In this document: piece after piece, positions 10,401-20,989 of the stretch
Layout: every line of letters starts with the position of its first letter
Position numbering within the stretch: the first letter of the stretch is position 1
Origin: Pelodera strongyloides
Taxonomy: Eukaryota; Nematoda; Chromadorea; Rhabditida; Rhabditidae
Length of the DNA: 64,000 bases
Direction: 5' to 3'
NCBI GenBank assembly: GCA_036852015.1
Contig: JAANDG010000153.1
Coordinates: 124,001 to 188,000 of the forward strand
Notes under the pieces: generated by a model
What the model saw: the letters and a program-made list of their open reading frames with translations, nothing else
The model's database searches: none
What the model was told of the DNA's origin: nothing
Translations under genes and position numbers: made by a program

Positions 10401-13400
10401 ATATAGTAGGATGCAATGTTTTTCTAATTTTCAAGCGCAAAATTCACACACTATTCGGCAATTTACCGTGGGCAGTCATACCCAACTATTTATCGCAGTT
10501 TGTACGCCCCTTCGCGCTGATTGGCCTATATCGCAATTGCCACGCCCAATAGAGCATATTGCCCAATTAGCGCGAAGGGGCGTGACAAATGCGATAAATA
10601 GTTGGGTATGACTGGCAATGGTAAATTGCTGAATGCTGCATGAATTTTGCGCTTGAAAGTTAGAAAAATATCCTATCCTACTATATCTGACATGGACAAT
10701 CAGATGGAATCATCAAAAATTGGGGCCACTTGAAATGGGCCTGACCCTTTAAGTTCAGTTGCGCGCCGACACGTATGTCAGGAATATTCTGGAGTATCCT
10801 GATCAGCAAAATTCCTTTTTTTAAATAAAATAGTCAAATATATCAGGCACATCTCGCTCTACCGGATCCTTCCATTTGTCCTGAAGATTGTGAAGACATC
10901 GCATTCTCTTCAGTAGTTTTTGGTGGTAAGTCTTTTGCTATTTTTATTCCGTTGATTGGAGTTTATTAGAATTAGATTTTGATATTTTGATTTGGCAGTT
11001 CGATTAGTCGAAGTCATCTCATATGTTTTATTAATACACTTTATGTAGCAATCGATTTATCGATTTTTCTAGGGCGCCTGAATCCCCCAGATATCGAACG
11101 TCACCTGCCCACGGATTGGGACGATATCAAAGAGAAAAGAATTGAACAATTTCAGGTCGGCTGGAAATTTTCAATTTATGCTCGATATAAGCATTATCAT
11201 AGGCTTTCGCTTATGTCGTAGCCTTAGGCTTTGCATAAGGCCCGATCGACTGTTTTATCTGTTTATATTATTTATATAAACATTGTATTTATTTGTTTCA
11301 TGTTCACATAAAATTTTCAGCCCGCTCTGTCACTCATCGAAAATAAACGTATTCCTGTGGTCCGGAGTGTTCAACTTCTCGCTTACGAAGCACAGAGTTT
11401 CCTGAATAAAATCATCGGTATTTGGACTTGGTTTTACTTATCTCAATTATCAACGAGATAACTTTTTATTGTAAAACGTTCTTTTTAAATCAGTATCGTA
11501 AAGTATTAACCAATGCTCTATTGGGCCACATATGGATTCGTCACTTTCTTTCTTTTCTTTGAAGAAATCTTTAATAATGTTCTAATTCTAGATGTTTTCC
11601 AAGTGAACAGCGAAAATAGTCAGATTTTACCGTGTATTTCCCACAATGGAACGCGTTTGATGGATCGATTATCAGTACAATTTTTCAACAATCACCGAAT
11701 TTGGAGAAAGATGAAGACGTTTGTTTCGGTTCCATATTTTGTCGGGCTTTCCTTTTTACTTATGTCAACTGTAGACTGTAAATCGACCAAAATAAAATGG
11801 TAGGTGCGTTACCGGAACATACCGTGGATTTTATTGTAATGCCTCGAATCGAAGCAAGAATTAAGCAACCTATAATATAAAATGTACGGAGTTATTGTTC
11901 GGCGTCGGTATGGGTCAATTTGAATAGTATAATTTCATCTATTCACTGCAGATATCTCGATTTGGTATTTCCTTACCATCTGGATGAAGTGCTGGACGTG
12001 CTTGGTCTTAAATGGATCGACAATCAAACGATGATTATGTCGGGGAAAGATTCGGAAGTGAACACGGAAACGGTATTACTTGAGAAGCAATCTCGATTCA
12101 TTGAGACGCTACTGGGGTCCTTGGTTGTAGAACCAGTTCCCTCTCAGCCTTCCGCTGTCTTGCAGAGCTCCATAATCTTAGGCATAGTTACCCTGCTACT
12201 TTTGTTATCTCTGCGATCAAGTCATAAGCTTTGAACAATGTATTGAATTACCCTTCAATAAAAGAGCACGCTCTTATGGCCTAAAAGATTTATTTATTAT
12301 TTTGATTAGACGTGACACATCCGTCAATTTATTATTCATTGCAGCTGGATCGTGCAATTTACAATCTGAATCGAATCGAGACCTCTCTTCGAGAACCTCA
12401 AAATGTGTTCGGAATCAAATCGATGGAAGTCGAAGAACAACAACGGGTTGTACTCTTTGGTACGATACAAAAATGATAATTATCAGTTTATTTCTTAAAA
12501 CATTAGAATATTCGCGTGTTCGATCGCCGCACAAAAATATGGTTCAATGAGTGCATGCGCCAGGGATGCGCGAAAGCCGTAGACGCTGTAGCGCTCAAAT
12601 GATGCGCGCTCTCTTTCCACCCATCGTTTAGGACAGACTTTCAAAAAGGGCACCACATGTTTGCGGCACATCAGTCGCTTCGCAACCACGGAATAGCATC
12701 CGTATTTTCAGTTGGTGAGATGATCTCCGAGGCCGCTTCGTGCATAGGTCGAGCTCGTTCTTCACACAGCTCCGATAATCGACAGGCTGTGGAGAAAACA
12801 CTAGCACATTGCTCGGAAGTAAGTTGTATTGATTTTTTGGCACACTTAGAGATTTCTTCTACATTCGTAAGCTTATGCATCAATAATACTAGTTTTCTCC
12901 AACATAGTCGTAAGTCGTAATTGTAGTTTCTATTTGCAAATTTTTATCGATTTTTGTATCAAAACTAATTACAGCGTTTCTCTTCCCATTTCGAAATACT
13001 TTCTTTGGCAAGGAAGGTGATTTCGGGTTTCGATTCTCCAATATTTGCCGATTTCGAATCATTATCGTATAAGATGATCTCACATCTTCAAAGAGTCAAA
13101 TATCACTCACAACCGAAAATCTTCACCTGGAAGACGTTTAATATGAGCCTCAGGGACGTGGAATACTTATACAAGTGGGTACTCTCTTATAAAATAATAT
13201 ATTTATAAAAAGGTGGACTAATTCTTATCCTTTTTATATGATTAGTTTTGTTGGATTATTTTCTCAAGAACGACTCGAAATTGGCCTGTCGCTTTTTCTT
13301 TTTGAGGTCTTTTGAGGTATTTGCTATTGCACACAAGAAGAGCATAATTATGACTGTCCAGTACCTACCTATTTTAACTGTTGAGCAAAATACCGGCCAG

Positions 13401-14878
13401 TTTTTGAAACGCATCGTGGACTCTAATTTAGCTCGATTTTTTGTTCTAATTTATGTGTCGTTTGCATAAGCTGCATAAGAATTCTGGGTACTCGGTGTGT
13501 TTCAAAAACCGGCCGGTATTTCGCTGTAACTTGGCTTTCAGGGAAGGCGGTAAGGAGCACGCCGAATTGATTGAATTTTTGAAGTTTCGCAAAATGATCA
13601 ACTCTGACATGGGTGAAGCGGTGGGTCGTTTTACATTTTGTTTTATGAGACTCTCTTTTTTAAACATCCGTGCAGTTTAATTGCACACTGTTATTTTTCT
13701 AATTAGCTTTAATTTATCAATCAGAAGTTGGTGCCAGTTAATTACAGTGACCTATCTCCAGATCACTGCCGTCATCGCGAAGATCGGTGACATTCTATCT
13801 CACAGACGTCGTTTTCTGGAGCGATTATCGATTGAGAGTGCAGACGGCGAGTCGGTAGATCAGATGCGCAGAGTTCAGCAATGTCTTACACACCTTCTAC
13901 CACAGTTACACGCGCTAAGGGTACGTTCATAAAGAATTTATCTACTTCAGGAGAAGTATAGCTGGAATTCTTCTCTAAAACCAGAAAAAAACATGCATCT
14001 CGTCTTTACTTGAACATCTTAAAGCCCATCAATTGAAGGGTTATTATATTTAATCTGTGCGGTATTGTAAGTTTTACAGATAACATGCAGGCACATGCCT
14101 TTTTCTTTTCATATCTATGAGTTTTCAATAGAAATACCATTTCCAGCGTTTTCCCTTCATGAGAGCTGAATGGATGGCCCGTTTGGAAAGACAAGTCGAA
14201 TTGGCACAGTCATACTCACCCGGGCATCAGTATGATAGGTAATATAACGTGGAAGGGTCACCCTTGCTTGAACATCGTGAATATAACCAATGGTGGTAAT
14301 CAAGAGACACCATCACCCAAGCCCAAGACATCATTTGAATCGACAGTCAATTTCAGAGTGAACCTCCTTCATATAAAACTCTACTACGCACATTTCAAGC
14401 AAGAGATTATTCGCCAAGAAAAGTCATACAACCTCTTTCTCTTATTAGGTGAGCACCAGTAAATGTTAACTCAAGCTTTGCGCACCGAACACTTCATTCA
14501 ACATGGATAAGGGATAGTTCATGAGATGCCGGTTGCGCGCTATCTGTGCCAAAGGTGCGCCATAGGTGCGCGAAATATGAGGAACTGGAAATTATACTTG
14601 CACACCTCTGCCACGCTTCTGATTGTGAGAACAACCTAACCGCATCCGATGCTTTGTGTCATTATTGACTTTCTATAGAGGTCAATAAACTTTAGATAGA
14701 ACGTGGCTTGAAAATTTAGGGAATGTATAAAAACTTTCATCTTATAAACCTTTCAGCCGAGATCGGAGGTACAATCGGTCTGTATGTGGGTGCGACTCTA
14801 CTCACGGCTGCAGAGACCTTTGTCTTTTTCATCGAAAAACGAACACGAAAACTATTTGTGAAACCGCAATATTGCTAA
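7405..14878 (+). CDS. DEG/ENaC (amiloride-sensitive) sodium channel subunit, N-terminus missing
   Basis: About 22 phase-consistent exons: 7405-7488, 7845-7931, 8720-8759, 8830-9013, 9164-9266, 9408-9501, 9768-9886, 10009-10063, 10149-10259, 10847-10925, 11073-11155, 11321-11417, 11592 onward (end unclear), one ending 12072, 12345 to about 12446, 12675-12818, 12975-13174, 13542-13620, 13762-13920, 14147-14238, 14357-14448 and 14757-14878. Exon 1 holds TM1 (FILIFFLGLTVYQV) and exon 2 the FPAVVLCNK signature. Then come a GKGGSC..TPKGVCFE segment, EPGKVVTIPI, cysteine-rich pieces (TCRCTPF, CPEDCEDIAF) and the C-terminal TM2 block GGTIGLYVGATLLTAAET. These give the family order: short cytoplasmic ends, two membrane spans and a large extracellular cysteine-rich loop. 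The family forms trimeric Na+ or cation channels. Here about 350-400 helical, charged residues separate the CPxxC region from TM2, far more than usual. The pore motif reads G-A-T where G-x-S is usual. Exons around 11677-11952 are uncertain. Confidence 0.93.
7548..7730. repeat. TTAA-type MITE, CCGGCCGG family
   Basis: TTAA-bounded palindrome with AGCGAAATACCGGCCGG arms, inside the first identified DEG/ENaC intron. Its interior (TTTGCATATGAAGCATAGGA) is nearly identical to the copy at 46997-47185. Confidence 0.85.
9887..10008 (+). other. Probable GC-AG intron in the DEG/ENaC gene
   Basis: Reading frame and family conservation require the join TGCAG to ATGCACACC, giving TCRCTPFNSP. The donor is then GCATGT instead of GT, with a normal TTTCAG acceptor. 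GC-AG introns are a known minor class. Confidence 0.6.
10335..10752. repeat. TTAA-type MITE, GTCAGGCCC family
   Basis: TTAA ends with arms beginning AGGGTCAGGCCCATC. Inside are a second inverted pair around ACTATTTATCGCA and a GC-richer middle. It sits in the DEG/ENaC intron before the CPEDC exon. A partial copy lies at 29197-29510. Confidence 0.85.
13381..13529. repeat. Degenerate CCGGCCGG-family MITE next to a splice acceptor
   Basis: The arms are clear (AATACCGGCCAGTTTTTGAAAC and its complement) but the terminal TTAA motifs have mutated to TTGA and GTAA. Its right end lies 12 bases before the CAG acceptor of the exon at 13542, so transposon sequence now supplies most of the intron's 3' part. 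Confidence 0.75.
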
Positions 14879-14931
14879 TGTTCTGCATAATACACATAGT
14901 TTTGCAATATTGAACTCTTTGGAATTGTTGG

Positions 14932-14937
14932 AATAAA
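14932..14937 (+). promoter_or_regulatory. Poly(A) signal of the DEG/ENaC gene
   Basis: AATAAA 54 bases after the TAA stop codon. Confidence 0.65.
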
Positions 14938-14939
14938 AT

Positions 14940-15799
14940 TTTGTAAAGTCAGTCTAGAATAGAAAGGTAAATGAAAGACTAACAAGTGAGAATTTGCTTA
15001 TGGCGTGGTGACGATAATAAAAGAAAAAAGACTAATAACCACTCGGATGCTCCACGAGCCCTCTTTTAGTTTTAGGGCCCTCGGATTTAGCGTAATGCAG
15101 GACGAGTTTTCGAAGGCAACGTTTTTCTACTATACAAGTAAACTAACAAGGCACTAACCAAATATGGGGAATAGCATTGCTAACATTGACCATTTATACC
15201 AAAAATTGCATTCGAATGAGGCCTCAGGACAGGACTGGACACACAAAGAAAGATACCGTATTTTATTCCAGGGAATTGCAGCATACATTATTGTTTCCTT
15301 TCTCAACTGATTTATTATTTCGGCCTTCAAAAAGTCGAAACCTTGTATAAAGATTGTTCAACTTCGAAGCAGCCAAATGTCTTCCAATCAAACAGTTTCA
15401 CAACCAAAAGTTCGCTTCGCTTCAACGTTATTTGTGAACCTAATATATCTACTACAATACCACGACACGAGAGCACATTACATGACTCTCCTATCAGAAC
15501 TCACGGATATGATTGCAGTATACGGCTTAAATGACTTTTTATAACGACGCAACAACATCTACTGTAACACTATTACTGCATTACCTTACTATATTACTGC
15601 ATTATAAATGTTCACTTATCTTTTTCACAACAATTAAAATGAATTTTCGTCGGGATGAATTATAACTACGACTAGCAGTGTAACGTTCAGTTTGTTTACT
15701 AAACAATCCAATTGACTGCGCACAACTCCACATCCAGTCATCGTTTCACAAAAAAAAACATTTCCAATTGCCAATAAGATCACATTTGAAGCAAAACAG
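14940..15799. other. Intergenic region, nothing recognised
   Basis: No splice-supported exon, RNA or repeat was seen. The + ORF at 15343-15534 lacks context. Confidence 0.45.
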
Positions 15800-16025
15800 A
15801 ATTTTTTTTTTAATTTTTATTCAGTAAAAATCACAAAACACAAGCAGCATTCAAGAATTCGAGAAACACACAATTATGAAAGACGGATTCAGCATTTCAC
15901 AAGGAAACAAACGCGAAAACTAGGAAAAGTATTCACAGGGTGAATATTCACAGAATGATGCATTTACAGGATGATGCATTTACAAGAAAGTACATTTCTT
16001 AGATTTAACGCCCCTGGACATACCA

Positions 16026-16375
16026 ACTGACTACTGTAAGATGTTAATTATCTACTAAAGAAGTCAAAGGATCCTTAGGGGTCCTATCACTAAATAACTT
16101 ACCTCCAGGGCACAGTCTGCTCGGCACCATACACACCCTCGCCTTGATGTACCCCACCAGTGCTGAGCACCAGACTCTGATCCTCCCATCGCCGGTGCCA
16201 ACTCGGTCCAGAACCGAGCCAGCACCGATCTTTCCTCCTGGGGAACGGTTCCCCCCTCCGACCTGTGGGTCCCCGAGGGAGGACACCTCCCAGGGGAGAT
16301 CCCGACCTCGGGGCAACTCCCCCGAGGTCTCGTGTTCACTAACCACCTGACCACAAAAAGTACCACTGTTACCAG
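16026..16375 (+). ncRNA. GC-rich structured core, copy A (candidate RNA element)
   Basis: The core is GC-rich in an AT-rich neighbourhood and folds on the + strand into consecutive hairpins: GTGC/GCAC; CGGTGC..CTCGGT with ACCGAG..GCACCG; GGGGAA/TTCCCC; TCCCC..GGGAGG with CCTCCC..GGGGA; GACCTCGGGG/CCCCGAGGTC. Copies at 30468-30797 (+) and 54251-54606 (-) keep every stem through G-U wobbles. The only long shared ORF is on the opposite strand, and most differences change its amino acids, so protein coding is unlikely. The family is not recognised, and transcription is not shown by sequence alone. Confidence 0.5.
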
Positions 16376-16684
16376 AAACTTACCTGAGAACTCACATTTC
16401 CTTCCATCGCTTCATTGAGTGCCCCCACAAAGCTTCAAGTCCTTGAATTAGAATTGTTTAGGTTTCCATATCTCCTGAAATGAACGTTGGATAAACTATT
16501 GTAAAATCGGTGAAATACATCGAAAAGACTACATCATAATATCAATAAAAACTTAGTTAAATGGAACATATCATATATCTGTGGTCCGTGGGGATACATG
16601 TACATAGCATATGCAACCAAAATTAAGCTGTTTCCGAAAGCGGATTACTGATATATTCCTTTCTAGATTATAAAAAAAGCAGCC

Positions 16685-16688
<4 letters not shown>

Positions 16689-16726
<38 letters not shown>

Positions 16727-16750
16727 TTAATAATAATAATAATAATAATT
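16689..16750. repeat. AAT microsatellite
   Basis: About 20 trinucleotide repeats (AAT/ATT register) with one interruption, inside the long tRNA-headed element. The inverted partner at about 53965-53985 has a much shorter tract. Confidence 0.9.
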
Positions 16751-17227
16751 GAAAAAGATGTAAATACAAAAGACGTGAAAAGTATAAGTACTTGTGATGT
16801 GAGTGGAAAATCAAAATGAGCAAAAAAAGACGTGTTCCACAAATTTGCATAACCCCTATTTTAATTTTCGCATGCTAATTTGGGAGCGCGCCACTCGCGT
16901 CGCTATAATAGACGAAATAAGCACTGGGACCCAAGAAATACGTTTCAATATACACAATTGGTTGGCCAATGAGTGAATTGAATAGAGAAACAGTTCTAAA
17001 GAAAAATTCGAAAGTTTTCTATTACAAAAAAGTTTATCTAAAAAAAAAGGCGATACAGTTGTTCTCTAACTTGTGTTTAATCAAGAGTTTGATAAAAAAT
17101 AATGGGATAATTTTTTAACGTTCTATAAAAATGTGTAACAAAAAATGCAAACTTCTCAATTGTGTAAGGACATATACAAAATCATTGTCCTTTGTTGCTT
17201 AATTTGCAAAAACAAAGCACGTGTACA

Positions 17228-17283
17228 GAATTCGAACCTTGGCTTGCCAGGCCGGAGTCAGCTTCACTACCAATAGGCCATCG
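17228..17283 (-). other. tRNA-like head of copy A
   Basis: On the minus strand it shows A-box-like TGGCCTATTGGTAGTGAAG and B-box-like AGGTTCGAAT at tRNA-like spacing. It matches the head at 53415-53475. It lacks pairing acceptor arms, so it is read as the Pol III promoter of a SINE-like element. Confidence 0.5.
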
Positions 17284-18419
17284 GCCCTTGGCATAGAAGG
17301 CCTCATTCTCTCTCCTACACTACCAATTATACCATGCCACTTCGGGGTGAAATTATTTCAGTAAAACTAAAAGATTTATATAAACTAAATGGACTCAAAC
17401 ATTGGAATCTCGAAAGTAAATAAAGAGAAAATTTAAAAACTTTCATTCTAAAGGAAAATATAAATGATATGTTGAATACAACATGGTTTTAGTTTAATTG
17501 CTTATTAATAAATTATTAGTAACGTGACATATATTATTGCTATCATTAAAGAAAAGTCCCTAATAGTCGTCTATAATTTTGAAATCCATTACCCATGTTA
17601 TCATCAAAAGTGTAAACTGCAAAAAACTATAGGGCGGGGGGAAGACGAACACTTGTTCAGCTACGACCAGCCTGACGCGCTGACCACTTTACCACGTAAC
17701 ACTCGTGTTGCTTTCCTTGTAAAGCCGATGCTCATATTTAGTGGTACAAAACTTCTTTGTTGTTGCAAAGTTTTCCCGGAAACACAGAAAACTTGTAACT
17801 ATATCAGAGATGAAAAATAATTAACAGACAAAGGGAAGAGGCGAAAATCCATATGAGGTGTTTTTTTTTCATTATTCTTATCAATAATGACTCTATGTAT
17901 ATTTTAGGAAGTTTGCTTCGAATGGTGGTGGTATCCACCACCATTCGAAGCAAAATGCATATAAAATAGTAGACAGATACTGTCGAAAATACGGTGTTAA
18001 TTTGGTCAGTGTCATTTTGTACCGAAAAGGAAATGGATGAACCAATTTGGCGACGGTTCACTAGTTTTCTCGTGGACCAGCCCATTTGGTGACCTCTTTT
18101 AATGACCATGAACCTCGAGCTGTCAAAACACGTGTCTATCTAACTCTTCGATGAATTGATCTGAATAAAAACGGTACGCTAACTAATTTATATTTGGCAG
18201 TTTACTACAGTATGAATACAGTCAAGAGTCGCAATTGCCAAATAAAAAACGAGATTTTCTATATCAAATAAATTAATTGTAGTGTTTTGCCTAATTAGGT
18301 ACACATGTAATCAGTATATAATATTTATCTTGCTTTTTACATAACGGCTGTAAATATATAGTGATGTTCATTCTTTTTTATCCTCCTTTGTGAGTTGTTC
18401 GATCCAACCTTATATCTTA
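17284..18419. other. Intergenic region with a perfect hairpin
   Basis: No supported gene. A perfect 20-bp inverted repeat with a 3-base loop (arms starting TTTGCTTCGAATGGTGGTGG) lies at 17912-17954. The remainder is AT-rich and unassigned. Confidence 0.55.
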
Positions 18420-20285
18420 CCAGTCGGCTACCGCCGCCTGAGGCGTCTTTCCAATATTCGCGGATGGTCGCTATGTTTCACTGGGCTAGATCTATAAGTA
18501 GAAGCAACTCTTTCTCGCAAGAGTAGTTTCCTGGGGATAGAACTTAGTTTTGGTTCGCCCATTTTAGGACGTTGACTATATTCCTCCTAAATTGCCTGTA
18601 AATCGTTGGACAAATATAACGTCCAAAAATTTCCGAAACGTAAAAGCAGCGGAATAAGCGCCTGGCTGATACGCCGCAATGTTTCGCTGGGCTATATAAG
18701 TTAGAAGCAAACTTTTTCACAAAGGAAATGGTTTCAGTTCTGTTACTTTCCTTTTGAAACCTACACCTATATCAAACACGGGGATAGAAATTAATATCGA
18801 AAAAATATCGAAAAAATTCCAAATCCTAAAAGCAGCTTAATATCGCGTGGCTGATACGCCGCAATGTTTCGCTGGGCTATATAAGTTAGGAAGAAACATT
18901 TGTCTGGAAAGAGTCTCCAGTCTCTCATTTTTCCTTTTGAAACCCATGCCAATATTAAACACAGATTAGAAGTTAGTTTCTGTTGACTATATTACTCCTA
19001 AATTGTCTGCAACTTGCTGGACTCTATAATATCGAAAAAATTCCAAATCCTAAAAGCAGCTTAATATCGCGTGGCTGATACGCCGCAATGTTTCGCTGGG
19101 CTATATAAGTTAGGAAGAAACATTTGTCTGGAAAGAGTCTCCAGTCTCTCATTTTTCCTTTTGAAACCCATGCCAATATTAAACACAGATTAGAAGTTAG
19201 TTTCTGTTGACTATATTACTCCTAAATTGTCTGCAACTTGCTGGACTCTATAATATCGAAAAATTCCAAATCCTAAAAGCAGCTTAATATCGCGTGGCTG
19301 ATACGCCGCAATGTTTCGCTGGGCTATATAAGTTAGGAAGAAACATTTGTCTGGAAAGAGTCTCCAGTCTCTCATTTTTCCTTTTGAAACCCATGCCAAT
19401 ATTAAACACGGATTAGAAGTTAGTTTCTGTTGACTATATTACTCCTAAATTGTCTGCAACTTGCTGGACTCTATAATATCGAAAAAATTCCAAATCCTAA
19501 AAGCAGCTTAATATCGCGTGGCTGATACGCCGCAATGTTTCGCTGGGCTATATAAGTTAGGAAGAAACATTTGTCTGGAAAGAGTCTCCAGTCTCTCATT
19601 TTTCCTTTTGAAACCCATGCCAATATTAAACACAGATTAGAAGTTAGTTTCTGTTGACTATATTACTCCTAAATTGTCTGCAACTTGCTGGACTCTATAA
19701 TATCGAAAAAATTCCAAATCCTAAAAGCAGCTTAATATCGATGTCGTAGAACGTTACAGGTGACACCGTGTATTATCCATACTAAAGCAAAAACTACGCG
19801 AAATTAAGAAATTCTGTTGAATGTTCTTTCGTTCGACCGAAACATCGCTCAAGATTGGACGCTCGTTTCATGGGAAATAAGGGAAATGTGCAGAGAATTA
19901 TTCAATGCTTTGTTGCAAAATATGTCGACTAAATCTTTGTAAAATGAGTAAATGAAAAATTAGACTACGAAGTGATTACAAAAAAGTATTTCATAAAAAG
20001 TTGTCAATGATTGTGATTTGGTAGTTCTTTGAGTTGTGAGTGTTCGTTGTTTCCTAAAATGAGCTGCGCGCCACCGCGCCCGAACGATACACCACACACA
20101 TTCCGTATATGCAGCCTTTTTTGGACTATTGTGAGGGGGGCGCTCGGGATGTGAGATGGCTCAGTGCATGGGAACATGAACTACTGAACCAATCCTTCTT
20201 CCTGAGCGTAACGCACATCATCCAAACACACAATCAATCAAACAAACAAACAAACAAACAAAGCTCCCAACTTTATATAATAAGA
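18420..20285 (-). mobile_element. Large Helitron-like element carrying a 224-bp tandem repeat
   Basis: On the minus strand it starts TCTTATTATATAAAG at 20285, after a host A, and soon shows GATGTGCGTTACG as in the short copies. It ends with CGCCTCAGGCGGCG and GCCGACTGG at 18420, before a host T. Thus it shares both ends with the 230-240-bp elements at 2025, 5059 and 37582 but is about 1.87 kb long. Most of the extra length is the tandem array at 18841-19740 plus flanks. No rolling-circle Rep/helicase ORF is visible, so it is non-autonomous. Confidence 0.6.
18640..19740. repeat. Tandem array of 224-bp units
   Basis: Four nearly identical units (starts at about 18841, 19065, 19288, 19512; spacings 224, 223, 224) follow at least one diverged unit from about 18640. 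Each contains GGCTGATACGCCGCAATG and a TATA-like GGGCTATATAAGTTAG. The array stops abruptly at 19740 within the same motif in which it began. Confidence 0.95.
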
Positions 20286-20989
20286 TATCATATCAAGCTT
20301 GAAACGTACTTCAGAACTTCTCTTCAGGTGGAATGTAAGAAAAGGCCGACGCGCATTTCATATGCTAATTGGACATATGCAAAAACACGATATGCTAATT
20401 CAGTGTCGCAAAAAACCGGAGATATAATTTGTATTTTTTTTTTAATATGTTTGATATCTATTACTTTTTCAATAAAAACCGCTTGGCGTTTATCTTATAT
20501 TTGCTTTATATGGGTTTATTTTTATCTGAATTTTCCAGCTATTGATGCTATTCCAGATTATAATGCTCAGTGTTTTGATATTAGTAGTCGTTCTAACTTA
20601 GGATATCTATTTTCATGTTGCATAGTTTACTGTTTAACCATGCTGTAGAATATTTCTAAATTCTTTCTATACAGGTACAGAAGTGTGATTGATCTAAAAT
20701 ATGTTCTTTCAGGCTCACTTGGTAATTATTATTTTTGCGAGCTACATTGATCAACTGCTATCGAGTAAGTTACACTTTTGTTGATATTTTTTGTTACGTT
20801 ATAATCTTTTATCCTTTTTTCTTTGCGCGATTGCATATGACCCTTGTTCTTACTTAAACTGGAACACTTCTGAATAACTCTCTCCACTACTAAAAGCTCA
20901 CTTTCCAATGCATCTGGCATCCGTACAGTCGCTTCCCAAAGCAACCATTTCACTACGCATACCGAAGTGCGGTTGCCACATTTCTCTAT
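20286..20989. other. Intergenic AT-rich region, no supported gene
   Basis: The + ORF at 20109-20648 (179 codons) starts inside the Helitron-like element, lacks splice context and is mostly low-complexity or hydrophobic filler. I do not call it a gene. Confidence 0.45.

Larger units (their letters stand above)
15800..17283 (-). mobile_element. Long tRNA-headed element, copy A (inverted partner at 53415-54810)
   Basis: Over about 1.4 kb this region matches 53415-54810 in inverted orientation. The shared parts include the ends, the ATG-poor AT-rich flanks, a TAATAA microsatellite stretch and the GC-rich core. Read on the minus strand it begins with a tRNA-like head (17228-17283), passes the AAT microsatellite and the core, and ends AT-rich. 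No transposase or reverse transcriptase is visible. It may be a composite SINE-like element or a segmental duplicate. The GC-rich core (16026-16375) also exists alone at 30468-30797. Confidence 0.6.

Noticed and set aside
16188..16235. Resemblance of CGGTGCCAACTCGGT to the terminal hairpin of a Cas9 tracrRNA
   Set aside because: A short GC hairpin match in a eukaryotic repeat with no cas genes or CRISPR array; coincidence.
16044..16366. 100-codon ORFs on the minus strand of the GC-rich core, also present at 54265-54587 and 30468-30767
   Set aside because: They are open because of GC richness and conserved length, but most differences between copies change amino acids and another frame is also open. 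RNA structure explains the pattern better.
20109..20648. 179-codon + ORF
   Set aside because: It begins inside the Helitron-like element, crosses its end and a CAAA repeat, and lacks splice sites or a family signature.
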